Of a stretch of DNA of 64,000 nt, positions 1 to 12,500 are shown piece after piece (position 1 is the first letter of the stretch; every line of letters begins with the position of its first letter). A program made the position numbers and the translations under genes. Origin of the DNA: Nectonema munidae. Taxonomy: Eukaryota > Nematomorpha > Nectonematoida > Nectonematidae. The notes under the pieces were generated by a model. The model ran no database searches. It worked only from the letters and a program-made list of their open reading frames with translations, and was not told the DNA's origin. The DNA is taken from positions 434,001-498,000 of the forward strand of contig JAUIRK010000370.1 of assembly GCA_030549495.1 (NCBI GenBank), in the 5' to 3' direction.

Positions 1-1162
1 AGGTAAAATCAAAGAGCAACGTTTTATATTAAAGATAAAAGTATTTGGTGAAAGGTTAAATAAATATGATAACATTTTTTTGAGATTTGTATTGTCGGGG
101 AAACGATATTTTTTGATTTTACGATCTGAATGCTTTACCATATTTCAATAACAACCATTGACCATGCGGTCTCCTTCCAATAAATGTCAATTCTCTCAAT
201 TATATATCTTTATTTCAATTATTTAAAACACTTGTTTTGCTTGTGAGTAGATTTTTTATATTACTTTTCATGTTACAAGGCGAAGTCTCTGAATTGATAT
301 ATAAATTTTTTTTTTTATATCCTTTGGGCCATATAGTTACCCCACTAATGCCAAGACTTTGAACAAGGGCTCACAAATTTAACTGGGGCAAATATTTTTT
401 ATTGCACATAACAATATAAGATACTTTTTCTCTTTGGCAAAAGGTATTCTCTATATTTTAAAGCTTAAAAGGTTTACAGTAACTGTAGCGTAGTATAATA
501 CATAATTTAGGATAGATGTCTCGATTATATTTGCTAACTACAATTTAAAGAGTCGACCCTATTGCTAAAGAACTCAACTTTATAGCATGTTTTTTAAAGT
601 TATGGAACCTTTTATGATATTGTAGATAATAGTATATGTTAGGATTGCTTTAAGATTGGCTTTAACCCATTAGTTATCGCCCTACTTATTTGAGTACAGT
701 AAAAGTATCATAGGTTATCTTCTATAACTTGATTATTATTGGTTTTCTTTAAATTTTCAAAGAGGTTATTTTGCTCTTCTTTTATTTTCTGTACTAACAA
801 TTTCATTATTATGTAATTATCGTGTATTAGTTAATGATAGATTAGCTAATTTATTCAAACAATTTACTTTAGTAACTTAATACATGTCTAGGGATCAATA
901 TTATGAAAATTCATATTTATACCATATAAAAATCTTTGACTTTTTGTGAGTTTGGAAATTGCCTGCAGTTATTCGCTAAGCCTCTCTCGATAGCTATGTT
1001 CTTTCTTTTCTGCTGTTGTCCTAATTGTTTTAATTACAGTTAATTGTTAATTAATGCGTGTCATAAAATTACGATAGCATGATTAGTCTGTCTGATTAAG
1101 AAATTACAGCATCAAAGCCTTTCTTTTGTTGAAGACTGAAAGCGTCGGAGTCTGAATGTCAG
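1..1162. other. AT-rich flank without recognised gene
   Basis: I see no conserved coding block, RNA gene or clear element here. TTAACCCATTAG near 672 resembles the end of a TTAA element, but I found no partner end. Confidence 0.5.
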
Positions 1163-2655
1163 TTAACCCTACTTCTAAATGCAAAAAATGATTTCAGAAA
1201 TAAAAATTATCATGGTCGAATTGGTATAAAAACATATATTTCATGTAAAATTAGAGAGAATATTTTGGGATATAGTTTTCAGACATAAACTGCAAATTTG
1301 ATTGACACTAGCAGTAAAACCTCTAAATGCGAAAACTGTGTTCAGAAATAAAATCATCATGATCTATTTGCTATAAAAACAAATTTTAGAACTAAACGCA
1401 AATTTAATTGATACTTATATGTATTTTCAAATTCAAACTGCAAAAATTGAGTCCATAAATGAAACTAGCATGGTTGATTTGGTATAAAAACATATATTTA
1501 ATTGTAAAATTTGAATGAATGTTTTTGTAGACAATTTTTAGAAGTAAACCGCAAATTTGATTAACACTTATAGGTATTTTCACATCCTAAATGTAAAAAA
1601 TTAGTTCAGAAATGAAAACAGCATGATTGATTTGCTATAAAAACATATTTCAAGAGAATATTTTTGGAGACAATTTTCAGAAGTAAACCGCAAATTTGAT
1701 TTATACTTATAGGTATTTTCAAATCCTAAATGTAAAAAATGAGTTCAAAAATGAAAACAGCATGATCGATTTGGTATAAAAACAAATATTTCATGTAAAA
1801 TTGGGAGAATATTTTTGGAGATAGCTTTTAGAAGTAAACCCCAAATTTTGACTGATATTTTAAAACCTCTAAATGTGAAAAATGTGTTCAGAAATGAAAA
1901 CAGCATGGCTGATTTGGTATAAAACATATATTTCATTGTACAATTTGAATGAATATTTTTGGAGACAATTTTTAGAAGTAAACCGCAAATTTGATTAACA
2001 CTTATAGGTATTTTCACATCCTAAACGTAAAAAATGAGTCCAGAAATGAAACCAGCATGGCCGATTTAGTATAACGCATATATTTTATGTAAAATGTGAA
2101 GGAATGTTTTTGGAGACAATTTTCAGAAGTAAACTGCAAATTTGATTAACACTTATTGGTATTTTCACATCCTAAATGTAAAAAATGAGTCCATAAATGA
2201 AAACAGCATGACCGATTTAGTATAAAAACATATATTTTATGTAAAATTTGAAGGTATATTTTATTAGATATATTTTTGATCAATTAAAATTTTGATTGAC
2301 ATTTTCTAAAAAGTAGCCATGATTATTGAAAAAATTAAATATATAAAGTGTTATGCGTTCCAAACTGTATATAATTATAAATTTTCAGGGTATCATATAA
2401 TATAGATCCTAAGTTATAAGGTTAAGTACAGATAATATCAAAATTTTGCTGAAAAATTTTAATTTTTGTATTTGATTGACAGTTTTGAACATGAAGGGGT
2501 CATTCAACTACCATGAAAATGGTTTCAAAAGATGCAGCTAGCGATTTTAGGAAAAGTCACCAAATTTGAAGGGATATGATTCAGCCAATTTTCTACAATT
2601 AATTTTTTAGTGAAGGGGGGGGCGTTTTACGCCCCCCCAGCACTAATAGGGTTAA
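1163..2655. mobile_element. Putative TTAA-type (piggyBac-like) non-autonomous element carrying a satellite array
   Basis: The segment is bounded by TTAA at 1163-1166 and 2652-2655 with short inverted ends: TTAACCCTA on the left, TAGGGTTAA on the right. Next to the right end lies a G/C-rich hairpin (about 2614-2638, with GGGCG...CGCCC arms) and the motif CAGCACTAATAGGG, which recurs inverted at 43952. Most of the interior is the 150-base satellite. TTAA duplication and CCCT ends are typical of piggyBac-like elements. The left boundary is less certain because it blends into the first monomer. Confidence 0.5.
1170..2290. repeat. Satellite of about 150-base monomers, eight units
   Basis: A motif like AAAAATGAGTTCAGAAATGA recurs near 1180, 1328, 1439, 1591, 1731, 1874, 2026 and 2178. 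Spacings are 148, 111, 152, 140, 143, 152 and 152. Each unit also holds GGTATAAAAACATATAT and GTAAACCGCAAATTTGATT. Open frames in it are short and follow the repeat. Confidence 0.9.
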
Positions 2656-3497
2656 TGGTGGAGAAAAATGTGACTGTATTACGAATGAGTCTTCTAATGA
2701 AAATCTTTCTACGGCCGTGTAACAACAAACACTTTTCCGGCTCAAACAAGAATTCCATTACCTAAAGTTTTACAAAAAAGATTTTTTAGAATCATGGTAT
2801 TAAATCTTCACTTAGTTAGAGTATAGCATATTTAACGATGAGACTTTTTTTGACATGCAGTTATTTCAGTACTTGAACATCGAAATCTCAAAAGGAATTT
2901 GTGACCATCGGTTTCAATAACTGGCGATCAACAATAAGTAGGGATGAAAGCTTAAAATGGCATGCGTAATGATCCCTGTCGCTCAATGCCCCGATCGAAG
3001 ATCTAAACCAAATAAAAGCAGTCGTAACTTATTTAAATTTGTGGACTTGTAAAATTATTATTAATTAGTTTTCGTTATACTAAAGACTCTATCATATATA
3101 ATTAATGGTTTTCTCTTGTTTAGTTCCAAGGTTGTGATGCTTTTTATAGTTGTTTCTAAAACAACAACTATAAAGTCCCTGTAATTATCCGCAGTTATGG
3201 TCCGGTTGGGAGTTGATATAACACGTATAATGTATAATAATTGTGGTGTACTTATTGGACAAAAATTCCTCTATAAATTTTGAAAATTATAAAAAAAAAA
3301 GTTTGCCCCCCCCCCATTTCCTTGCCAAAAATTTTGAGAATTTTTGATATTCCCTCTTATAGAAATTCTATCCTGGGCTATATTTTTGAATGCAAATACG
3401 CATTAATAATGAAGCTGGTTTTAAACGTTTGACTAAACAAATATGATTAGATATTTTTTAATAATATAATTTCAAATCAATTTTAGCAGTCTTCAAA
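2656..3497. other. Upstream region of SDAD1, no gene seen
   Basis: AT-rich, with a short hairpin at about 3146-3173 (TTTATAGTTGTT and its complement) and a run of C at 3306. It should contain the SDAD1 promoter and perhaps a 5' UTR exon, but no clear TATA or initiator element can be assigned. Confidence 0.4.
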
Positions 3498-3593
3498 ATG
3501 AAATCTAGAAATCAAGAACAAAGATCGCTTACCAATAAATTGATTCAACTACAATATCTCACTCGAAAAAATCCAGAGCTGTATGTTGAAGAG
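3498..3593 (+). CDS. SDAD1: SDAD1 exon 1 (residues 1-32)
   Basis: Holds the start codon and the segment ending NPELYVEE, equivalent to human DPPAYIEE. The donor is GTAAAC and the phase is 0. Reading on past this donor gives only a short intronic extension that does not match the family. Confidence 0.9.
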
Positions 3594-6500
3594 GTAAACT
3601 CTGTCTTCACTCTAAAAATAACAATTTCATTTCATTTTTTTTTTAGTTTAAACAACAACTCAATTTTTACAAAACTCAATTCGAAATATTTAATTTGAAT
3701 CCAACATCTGTTAAAAAGCATCATGATGCATTCCTCTCTGTTCTTTCTTATCTTTGCCATGTAAATTTTTTTTTGTAAATTTTTAAGAATTGAAGTAAAC
3801 ATAGGGTTGGTTATATAATGCTCTTTGCAGCTTTTCGGAGCTACTGTGTCTGTCTCCTGCAGTAATTTGATAATTACTCTTAATTGGTTTGTTCTGTTTT
3901 TATTGCTTAATACAAAGTTCAATATTAGGATTTCTCTCGAATTTAAAAATTGTAAAATGTTATGGCCGAAAATAAGTTTAAACTTTTGAAAGCAGAAAAT
4001 CACACTAATCCAATTTACTGAATCAAATAAACTAATTATATAAATTAAAAAAAAAAATTTTTAACTATTAATTTAACTTAATAAGACTAGTCTAAATTTT
4101 ACTTTTATTAGAATATACCTTCATATATAAATTTTGCTTAGATTTTTTTGTTTTTCATTTTTATTGCTACGAATAATAATCGATTTGTTTGATGAATACA
4201 CTAAGTTACTATAAAAATAATTTTTATCTGTTCCTTGTCCAGGGTGTTATTAATTTATCAACTAGTTTAATAAAGGAATTGTATTGTTCTATTTGGATAG
4301 TACGAAACCCTTCAATCCTCTTTTTGCAAAAATTATGTTCTGTTGAAATTATAAACGTAGTTCTTCACAATATGAATTTCATATATTGGGGTTGTACCAA
4401 GCAATGTACCTTTTAAAAATTGAGAAAAAAATTGCCAAAGCTGGAGCCGGTGCCAGACACTGGAATATTTTTGCTCCTGAGCCAGAGCCATAGGATTTTT
4501 CTGGCTCCGAAACCCTGGTCGTCTGGATAATTTTTTAATATAATCATAGCGAGTGAAAGTCAATAATGTCAATTTTTATTTTTACTGAAAAAAAGTCCCA
4601 GTAATACTAATTTGCCATGTTTCGATATCAATAATAGAAAGATCATTTTTAATTATAAAGAAATTCCAGGCAAAAGAGTTTAATTGTATGAATTTTTTTT
4701 ATTAAAAGTCTAAAAATTGTGTATATAGGTTTTTTTCCTTCATATTTTTAAAGCACTTTTTTAATTCAATTTTTCCTCATTCATCGTTTATATTTGATAA
4801 ACTCTTGAAAATTTATGTTATGCAGTTTTGAACGCATAACACTCTTTTTTCTATTATTTATCAAAAATATGGCTTTTTCGAAGCAAGTGTCAAATAAAAT
4901 TTCTATCAGTCAAATTATCTCCAAAGTATCTTTCAAATTCTAAATAAAATTTATTTATTGAGTATTAGAAATGATTTTAACCTTAGACAAGAAGCAAAAA
5001 TCTTAGATGGAATTGAAAATCTCAGTTGTAAGTCTAACTTATCCGCTGAAATTATAATCATCAATTCACTAATATAAATAGGAATTCTGAAAGGGATTTA
5101 TCAAAAGTGAATGGTGCCGAAAATAATAACTTGTGAATTACCTTGTATTAAATGAAATAGCTTGTGTTTACCGTGTAGTTTTCAATTAAGAGCATTTAAA
5201 TGTGAAATAATATCTACATCAGCCAACTTTCATCTTTCATTTCTTTTGCATTTTGCTCTTTCATCTCTAAAAATACAATTATTTCTTGTCTTAAAATCTT
5301 TTCAAAACTTTATAATTTGATAATCTATGAATTTCTGTAACAAATGGCACAGCTGTTAAGGCTAAATCAAATTTCTGATAAATCTCATTGTTTCTGTAAC
5401 AAAGCAAACAACAAAATCCAGTTTTAAAATTTTTGATCACAGATTCTGCTGATGGATGATACAATGAAAATGTGCATAATATTTTGTCGAAATCTAATCT
5501 TTTCATAGTTTGCTCAAGTCCAGTTCATAATCATGCAAAAAATGTTCCACTTTCTCAAAAATACCATGACTTGTAGTGGTGTCATGTATTGGAAAAAGAT
5601 GAACCAATTCTTCATATATGCGTATATCACTATCACAGCCCATTTTTAATACTCTTTTATCTTGTCAGTTAGCGCTTGAAACGAATGCAATGCGGAATTC
5701 ATGAGTGGTTGTAGTCCATAATCATGCCTTGCTTTATATTGTTCCATTCAAAAGATGCCAAAATGCAAATGTATCAAAATACATTGCGGCCAGCATTTGA
5801 GAATTTGGACAACACTGTTTTAAATTATCCGCCATTTCATCAATTCAATGAGCAATAGGATTTCTAGTCAAGCAAATGTCTTTGAAGAGTTTCAATTTTT
5901 CTTGAATTATTTTTTCACAAGACATTGCTTTATAAAATTTCTTTCGCTATAACATTTACCATAGCAGCGAACGTTCAACTGATTTCATGACTTCTAGTAA
6001 TAGAATTAATATTGCATTCTGAATTTTTTATAAAACAATTTCGTTTTTGTGCTAAGTTAAATTTTATTATGTCTCCTTAAATTGTACCAATTAAATATAG
6101 AATTTTGTCTCTTACCATTGTGCAAAAATAAAGTAACTTCTATTTCTCTTGAAACAAATTTCTTATCTATAAATTTTCTTCCTTTCTTTGCTTCAAGATT
6201 TTTAGCCATTTTAAAACTGCTTTAAAAAAATTCAAAAAGTAAGCCATCCTTCCCAAAAAAATTTCTTCAGTAATGAATTAGAGAGAGTCCTACACGAGTT
6301 TGGCTAAGATTCTAACATTAAATAATAAAGTTAGATATAATTATTTTGAAATTCTATGCATATTAGTTAGTTACGATTATTTGATATCCGTTGTACAACT
6401 TTGTGATTTCTTTTTTTTTTTGATATTTATTTTCTGCATATTTTAGGTATCACATCTTTATCCAAAAGAGTTGGTGACATTTCCTGATGAACTAATGCAC

Positions 6501-9500
6501 TTGCTAAATGAGTTCGCTTCTTTACTTAACCCGGATATGCGACTTGTAATGAAACCCTTTTCTTTTTAATTTCAAAGTGTCTACATTTTTTAAAGTTTTT
6601 CCATAATACATTTATTGTCATATGCTAATTTATGATAAATGAATACGCGCATACACTTCCGTCTCTGGATCTCGAATGCAAGGAAGAGGAGCTGAGCCAA
6701 CTATATCGAAAACTTATCTGGTTTCGTCAAATTTTGAAAAATAAATGCTAAGCTTCAATATGCTTTAACAGTATTTAAAAATCTATCCAATTATAAAGAT
6801 GCCTGAGAAATAATAAAAAGCAATGTATTGTAAGCTATGATGTCCCCTGCTAAAAAATCTTTTTCAAATTCCTTGTTACGTCACTGCATATTGCACATTT
6901 TTGGAGCTCCATTGATACCTTTTATGCGTATTGTAAAGTATGATAAGAGTGTGGCAAATATATGTAAATTTAAACATCTATTAGAAAAGTGAAAATACTT
7001 TATTTTTATTTCACGCATTATATATATTGATATATTAATAAATATTTTTAAAATATAAAAAAATATAATCTTTAAAATATATTTGACAATGAAACATTAA
7101 TTTCTATTGACAACATATTTAAATTCCTTTTGTCCTTTTTGAGGGATAGTCGAACGAATGCTGTTTTTAATCAATGTCAGTTTAGAAAATGAACGCTCAC
7201 CATCACTTAGTGTGATAAGTGAGAAATATTCGTAAAGCTGTTGAAACATTTGAGTAAGTTGAATCTTTTGTTTCTGTAAATAATAATTCCTCAAGATTTG
7301 TGGTTAATGGATTGTTATTTGCAAATCATCCCCAAATTTTATAAAAAAAAATCGCAATTTGGTCCTTAGTCATTGAAGTAATATTTCAGCAAGTTAAAAA
7401 CACTCTTTCCAGCATCAATTTTTTTGTGAGTTTTATTTCTTCTTTGTTGACTGATGATTATTCTTGTTTAAAATACTTCTAAAGATTTTTTGATTCATTT
7501 TTCAATTAATCGAATTTTTCACAAAGCTCGGAAACAAAAATCTCTCGTCATGCATATAGACATCAGGGGCGCACATCCTCAAAATTATTGGGGGCCAAAT
7601 TTTTTTTTTGCAATTTTCAAAATTAGTGGTTTGGAAATACCACGGGAGACCAAATATTCAAGCAATCCTTTAAAATAGAGTGTATTCAGCGCATACCTAA
7701 AGTCCTAAATTTATAAGACTACTTTATATTTTTTTTTTACAAAATTGGTGAATTTAAATACTCTACTTCCAGTGAAAATATTTTAATTAAATTTGCATAT
7801 CGAATATAGTGCGCAGAAAAAATGCCCCCAATTAAAAAGTAGGATAAAATGCCCTCGATTAAAAAGTAGGAAAAAATGCCCCCTGTAAAAATGCCCCAAT
7901 TTAAAATTAGGAAAAAATGCCCCTTGTAAAAATGCCCCAATTTAAAATTTTAAAAAATTATTAATTAAAATTTAAAAAAAATTTTTTTTAAGATATGTCA
8001 AATAAAGATTTTTTGTAAAAAAAAGGTTAACTTTTCATCTAAAACATTTTAAATTTAATTAAAGCAAACTAAAAAACTCAGCATACGACAATTTTTTAAA
8101 TATAAAAAATATAAAACAGCAAATATTTTTAGACTTTGTGTGTATCAGAACACTTTCTAAATATAATTTGTAAAGAACACATTCCCACAAATCTGCACCT
8201 TTGCTATTGTTTTCAAGAACTTTATAAAAAAAAAAACCCTATAGATTAAGAAATTTTAGAAATTTAGCTTTTCAAAACGGTACCAAATAAAAATATTTAT
8301 ATAATTAAAAAAAATCCTGAAAATCAAAAAATAGGGGGCATTTTTTCCGGGGGCATTTTTACCTACAACCATCGAATATACAGTAGTTTAAAAAAACATG
8401 TACAGTGGCGCATTGGTCAAAGCCTCTTTTCCTAAATTCAAGTATTGATTGAGTTACGCGGGATACTTCTTTTTGTAAATAGATATAATTTAGAAATATT
8501 TCTAAAAATACTCCTTTAACGCGAGTAATCGAAAAACAATTTAGTTATTCTAAAAAACTCCACTCGATATATAGGAAGATTCAGAGTTGGTAAAAGGAAT
8601 TCCAGGGAGCTTCCATATCTTTATAATAAGTAAAGAAGTTCGATGGTGAAAATATTCCTAGAGTAAGTAAATATGTACTGAAGCAAAATTAATAAGCCTT
8701 CTCTCTCTAACTTGTTTTCATTAAGCTCAAGTTTTTTATGAAAAATTTATTGATCACGCTTTTTTTAGTGGTGTAGTGCTTGTGTATGTTTTAAAAGGTA
8801 GAAATGAAAGACAACATTCTTTAACCAAATTGATTTAACCAGTTTCTTTTCACAACATATATTCTTTAACCAAATAAAAATTTCATAAAGTACAAGCTGT
8901 ATTTCATGAATAAAGTTAATGGTGATAAAATTACCATTCAAAAGATTCCCAGCTGTTTTTGTTTATCTTATTTATCAGGCCCCCTTCAACTTCCGGGTAA
9001 ATCTACCTTGATACATATGTATGTAAAATTATGTATTAAATATTTAAAAACAGTCTGATGATATTTTTATAATTTATGTATATAAAACTTATATAGAAAA
9101 TTAACTTTCAAGAAGTTGGCGGAACTTTTTTTTAAGAATTAAGAGAAGTCTTTTTAGCTTATGGTGTTTTTCTCTTAGATCTTTTTATATTCCGCGGCGT
9201 GGTTTTTCACTTTTACCAATGCATTTTTGATATAATCGGCGCTATAATTAACTTTTAGTAGTCTTTTCTTCCTCCATTATTCATATTTCATTGTTATTAC
9301 TTATTTTGATGTTTTGTGTTAATCTAAAAAGTTTTACTGCGCGTCTCTTATTTTTTCAACGAATCGTCACGTATATATAACATTAATTTTTTTCCTTTAA
9401 GCTTAAATGTATATAAATTTTTTATAAGATGTAGTATTTTGTATTTTACCCTATATATAAATCCGCATTCGGTTCGATCTTGATTAGTGTCATCGTTGTG

Positions 9501-12500
9501 AAAATTTATTAATTTTTCCATTTTTAAGTGTCTTTGCAAATCACTAGCCACCCTTAGAACTAAAGGAGTTATTGAATGTCCGCAAAAATTGTTTACACTT
9601 TTTTTCAATCTCGTCTCCTTAAAAGATAAAGTCCTTCGCAACATGATTAAACTTTTTCTCATTTCCAACATTGCCTCTACTTTTCACAAGCTTTCCTCTT
9701 CTGAGAAGTCTCAAATTCAGGGTTTAGTTCTTTCTCACTTGAATAACAAACATGGTTCTCCAGAAGGAGATGATAAACAAAAGCAGAAAGTTGCTCTCTT
9801 CATCTCCATCAAATTATTTATCCAAAAAATTTGGAATGATGAAGTTATTGTCAATGCCATTGCTAATCACGCGTGCTTTTCTAAGCACTCTAAGGTATTT
9901 TTCTATTTTTTCATCTAACATTGTGTCTCTACTAATCTCTATACATGAATATATTCTTTTGATTTAATATTTTTACAATGGAAGTTCTTTTGGTTTTCCC
10001 AGTTTTTTATATATTAAATGAGTAGAGTTTTATTTTATTTTAACTTTATATCCTTTGATCATCTACAGTCTATTGACTAGGAGATTCCGTGAATAAAAAA
10101 CCCTTTGTCTCCTTAGGAAAAGAGCTATCACTACTTGGAAAATGATTCTATTTGGTTGAGAAAAACTTAAAACGTAACTTTTGGTCTTAAACATTTGTTT
10201 TTATGACTTAATTTAACAACAAAACACATAATTAACCTTAATTATCCATCATCGAGAGAAAAGGAACCTAACGCTATATTATTTCCTCTCTGTTACACAC
10301 AATCCTTTTCTTTGCAGAGAATTGTGTCCTCAACGAACTCTACTTGGATGGCATTTTTTATTAGCCATAAACAAGCCAAGTGCGACTTTTTAACATTTTG
10401 ACAGAAATCTCTGTCTTATATTTGTTTGTACGTATTCACGCATTTTTCGTTTCTTTCCTCTTTAGTTTTTATCTTTTTGATTTGTCGTAGATTACCCCTA
10501 TAAAGGCACAACGCCCCCTAAGTTCAACAAACTCACTAGAATGTCATTTAAAAAAAGTTTTTTTTCAGAAATTGAACATTGGGAAAAATGAGATATCAAA
10601 AGTTAAAATTTTCAGTTTTCTTAATTCATATAAAAATGTTATAAAGCCAAAATTTCCACACAATCTAAAATAAAAGCATAAAAATAGTATTCTGTTTTAT
10701 AAAAGCATTTTATGTGAGTTTTTACCTATTTTTAGTATTTTTTTGACACACAGCCTTAGATTTTTTTAGTATTTTTTTGACACTTAGCACACCTTCCTTA
10801 GATGATTCGATCAAATAATGACCACTTGAGTCTCATATATACAGGAATATGTCGCTTGGCGTATTTCACTTCTTTTTCTAGCCAATTTTAGATTTTAGGT
10901 TTATTATTTTTAAACTTTCTTTGCCAACTAGACTCAGAAGACTAATTTTTTGACTTGGCGGACAAATTTCTGTGTCTATTTCTATGATTTTTGAGCCAAT
11001 GATTAAATTTCTCATCATTTTTATAGCAAATCAAAAGTGTCTAAAAATGACAACTTGTAGAATTAAAAAAGAACTTTTTTTTCAGAAATCACATGTGTCA
11101 ATCAAAAAGTTGAACATTTTCAGGCTACTTAAATCTTTAAATATATAGATATAACTAAAAGCTAAACCAAAAAACTTTAATCTAACCCAAAAGGTGAGGA
11201 ACGGGAAAAAAAGGCCAGCGTGTCCGAGCAAGTCCTAGTTGGAAAGAAGAAGAATTTTAGTGATATCTTTGCTTATATTTTAGAAGAATTTTAGTGATAT
11301 CTAAGCTAAGCTTTAGATATCACTAAAATACAGTGAAGCCGTGATTTCCCTTCATATTCGGTTCCTAAAAAAATCACGGATATTCAAGACTGAGGGATTA
11401 TCGAAGCAAAGATTTCTGCCATAAGGAAAACTGTTCTAAAGTAGGGTTTGATGTATAAAGGAAACAATTGATCACTAATATTTTTGTTGTTCCTAACTCC
11501 GACTCCCAACCCCATATTGGAAGTTTGAATAAGCATTATGATATTTCTGCCACGTAGCAACTAACTAGTTGGGGGTGGCAACGCACCAACCATTTTAATT
11601 TAGAGTCTCAGTGCTTAAACAAATACATGTTACGGAACATCAAAAACGTGCCAAAATATGCTCCATACATTTCTCAGCATGCTTTTTTCCAATAGGGGAG
11701 TTTTTGTCTTCTCCGCATACAGGATATACTCTTTTCTACAAAGCGGTTGATGATGATAAAACGTTTAAGAATAACTAGAAAATTATAGATTATATCAAAA
11801 AATATTAAGTGAATAAGTATATTTACAAATAATATCTTACTATTCGCAATATCATTTTCCCTACTCGTTTTAGATTTCTTTCTGTGCAATGACATTTTTC
11901 CTGGATTTGGGATCGTTTTCTAAAAGTCAAAAATCAAGTAAACTCATCACAGAACTCAGAGACAGCAGTGAAGATGAAGAAGAGCGCAAAGAAGAAGTAT
12001 TTTACTCTCTTTTTTTTTTTATTTCTCCTTTTATTTGTCTTTATTTATTGAGTCAAAAAGACGGGAATCAGTCATTACTCATTTGACAGCTTCTAAAAAA
12101 TTTTCCAAGAAGACAAAGTCAGCAAAAGCTAAAATGGAAAAAACATTGAAAGCTTTACGCAAATCATCTACCAAAACTATCCAAGACCCTAGGCGCAATC
12201 ACTCCGCAATTCACATGCTGTATGATCCACAGAGTAATTCCATTTTTTTGTTTTTGTTGCCTAAGATTTTAAAACAAGAATTAAGCCAACACCCTTTGAA
12301 ATATATGAGTTTGTCATCAATTTGGAATTTTAAACTGTATAAGTTAGTACTATTTACGTGTTGTGGTAATTGTATTCCAGATAAGGAAATCATGCCTTTA
12401 ATTTATTTATTTTGCCCCCTGGAATTCCTTTGAAATATATAAAGCATACACTTTCTTATAGTCCATTAAAATCAGTTTTGCCCCCTACCTCCTGTAGTTG

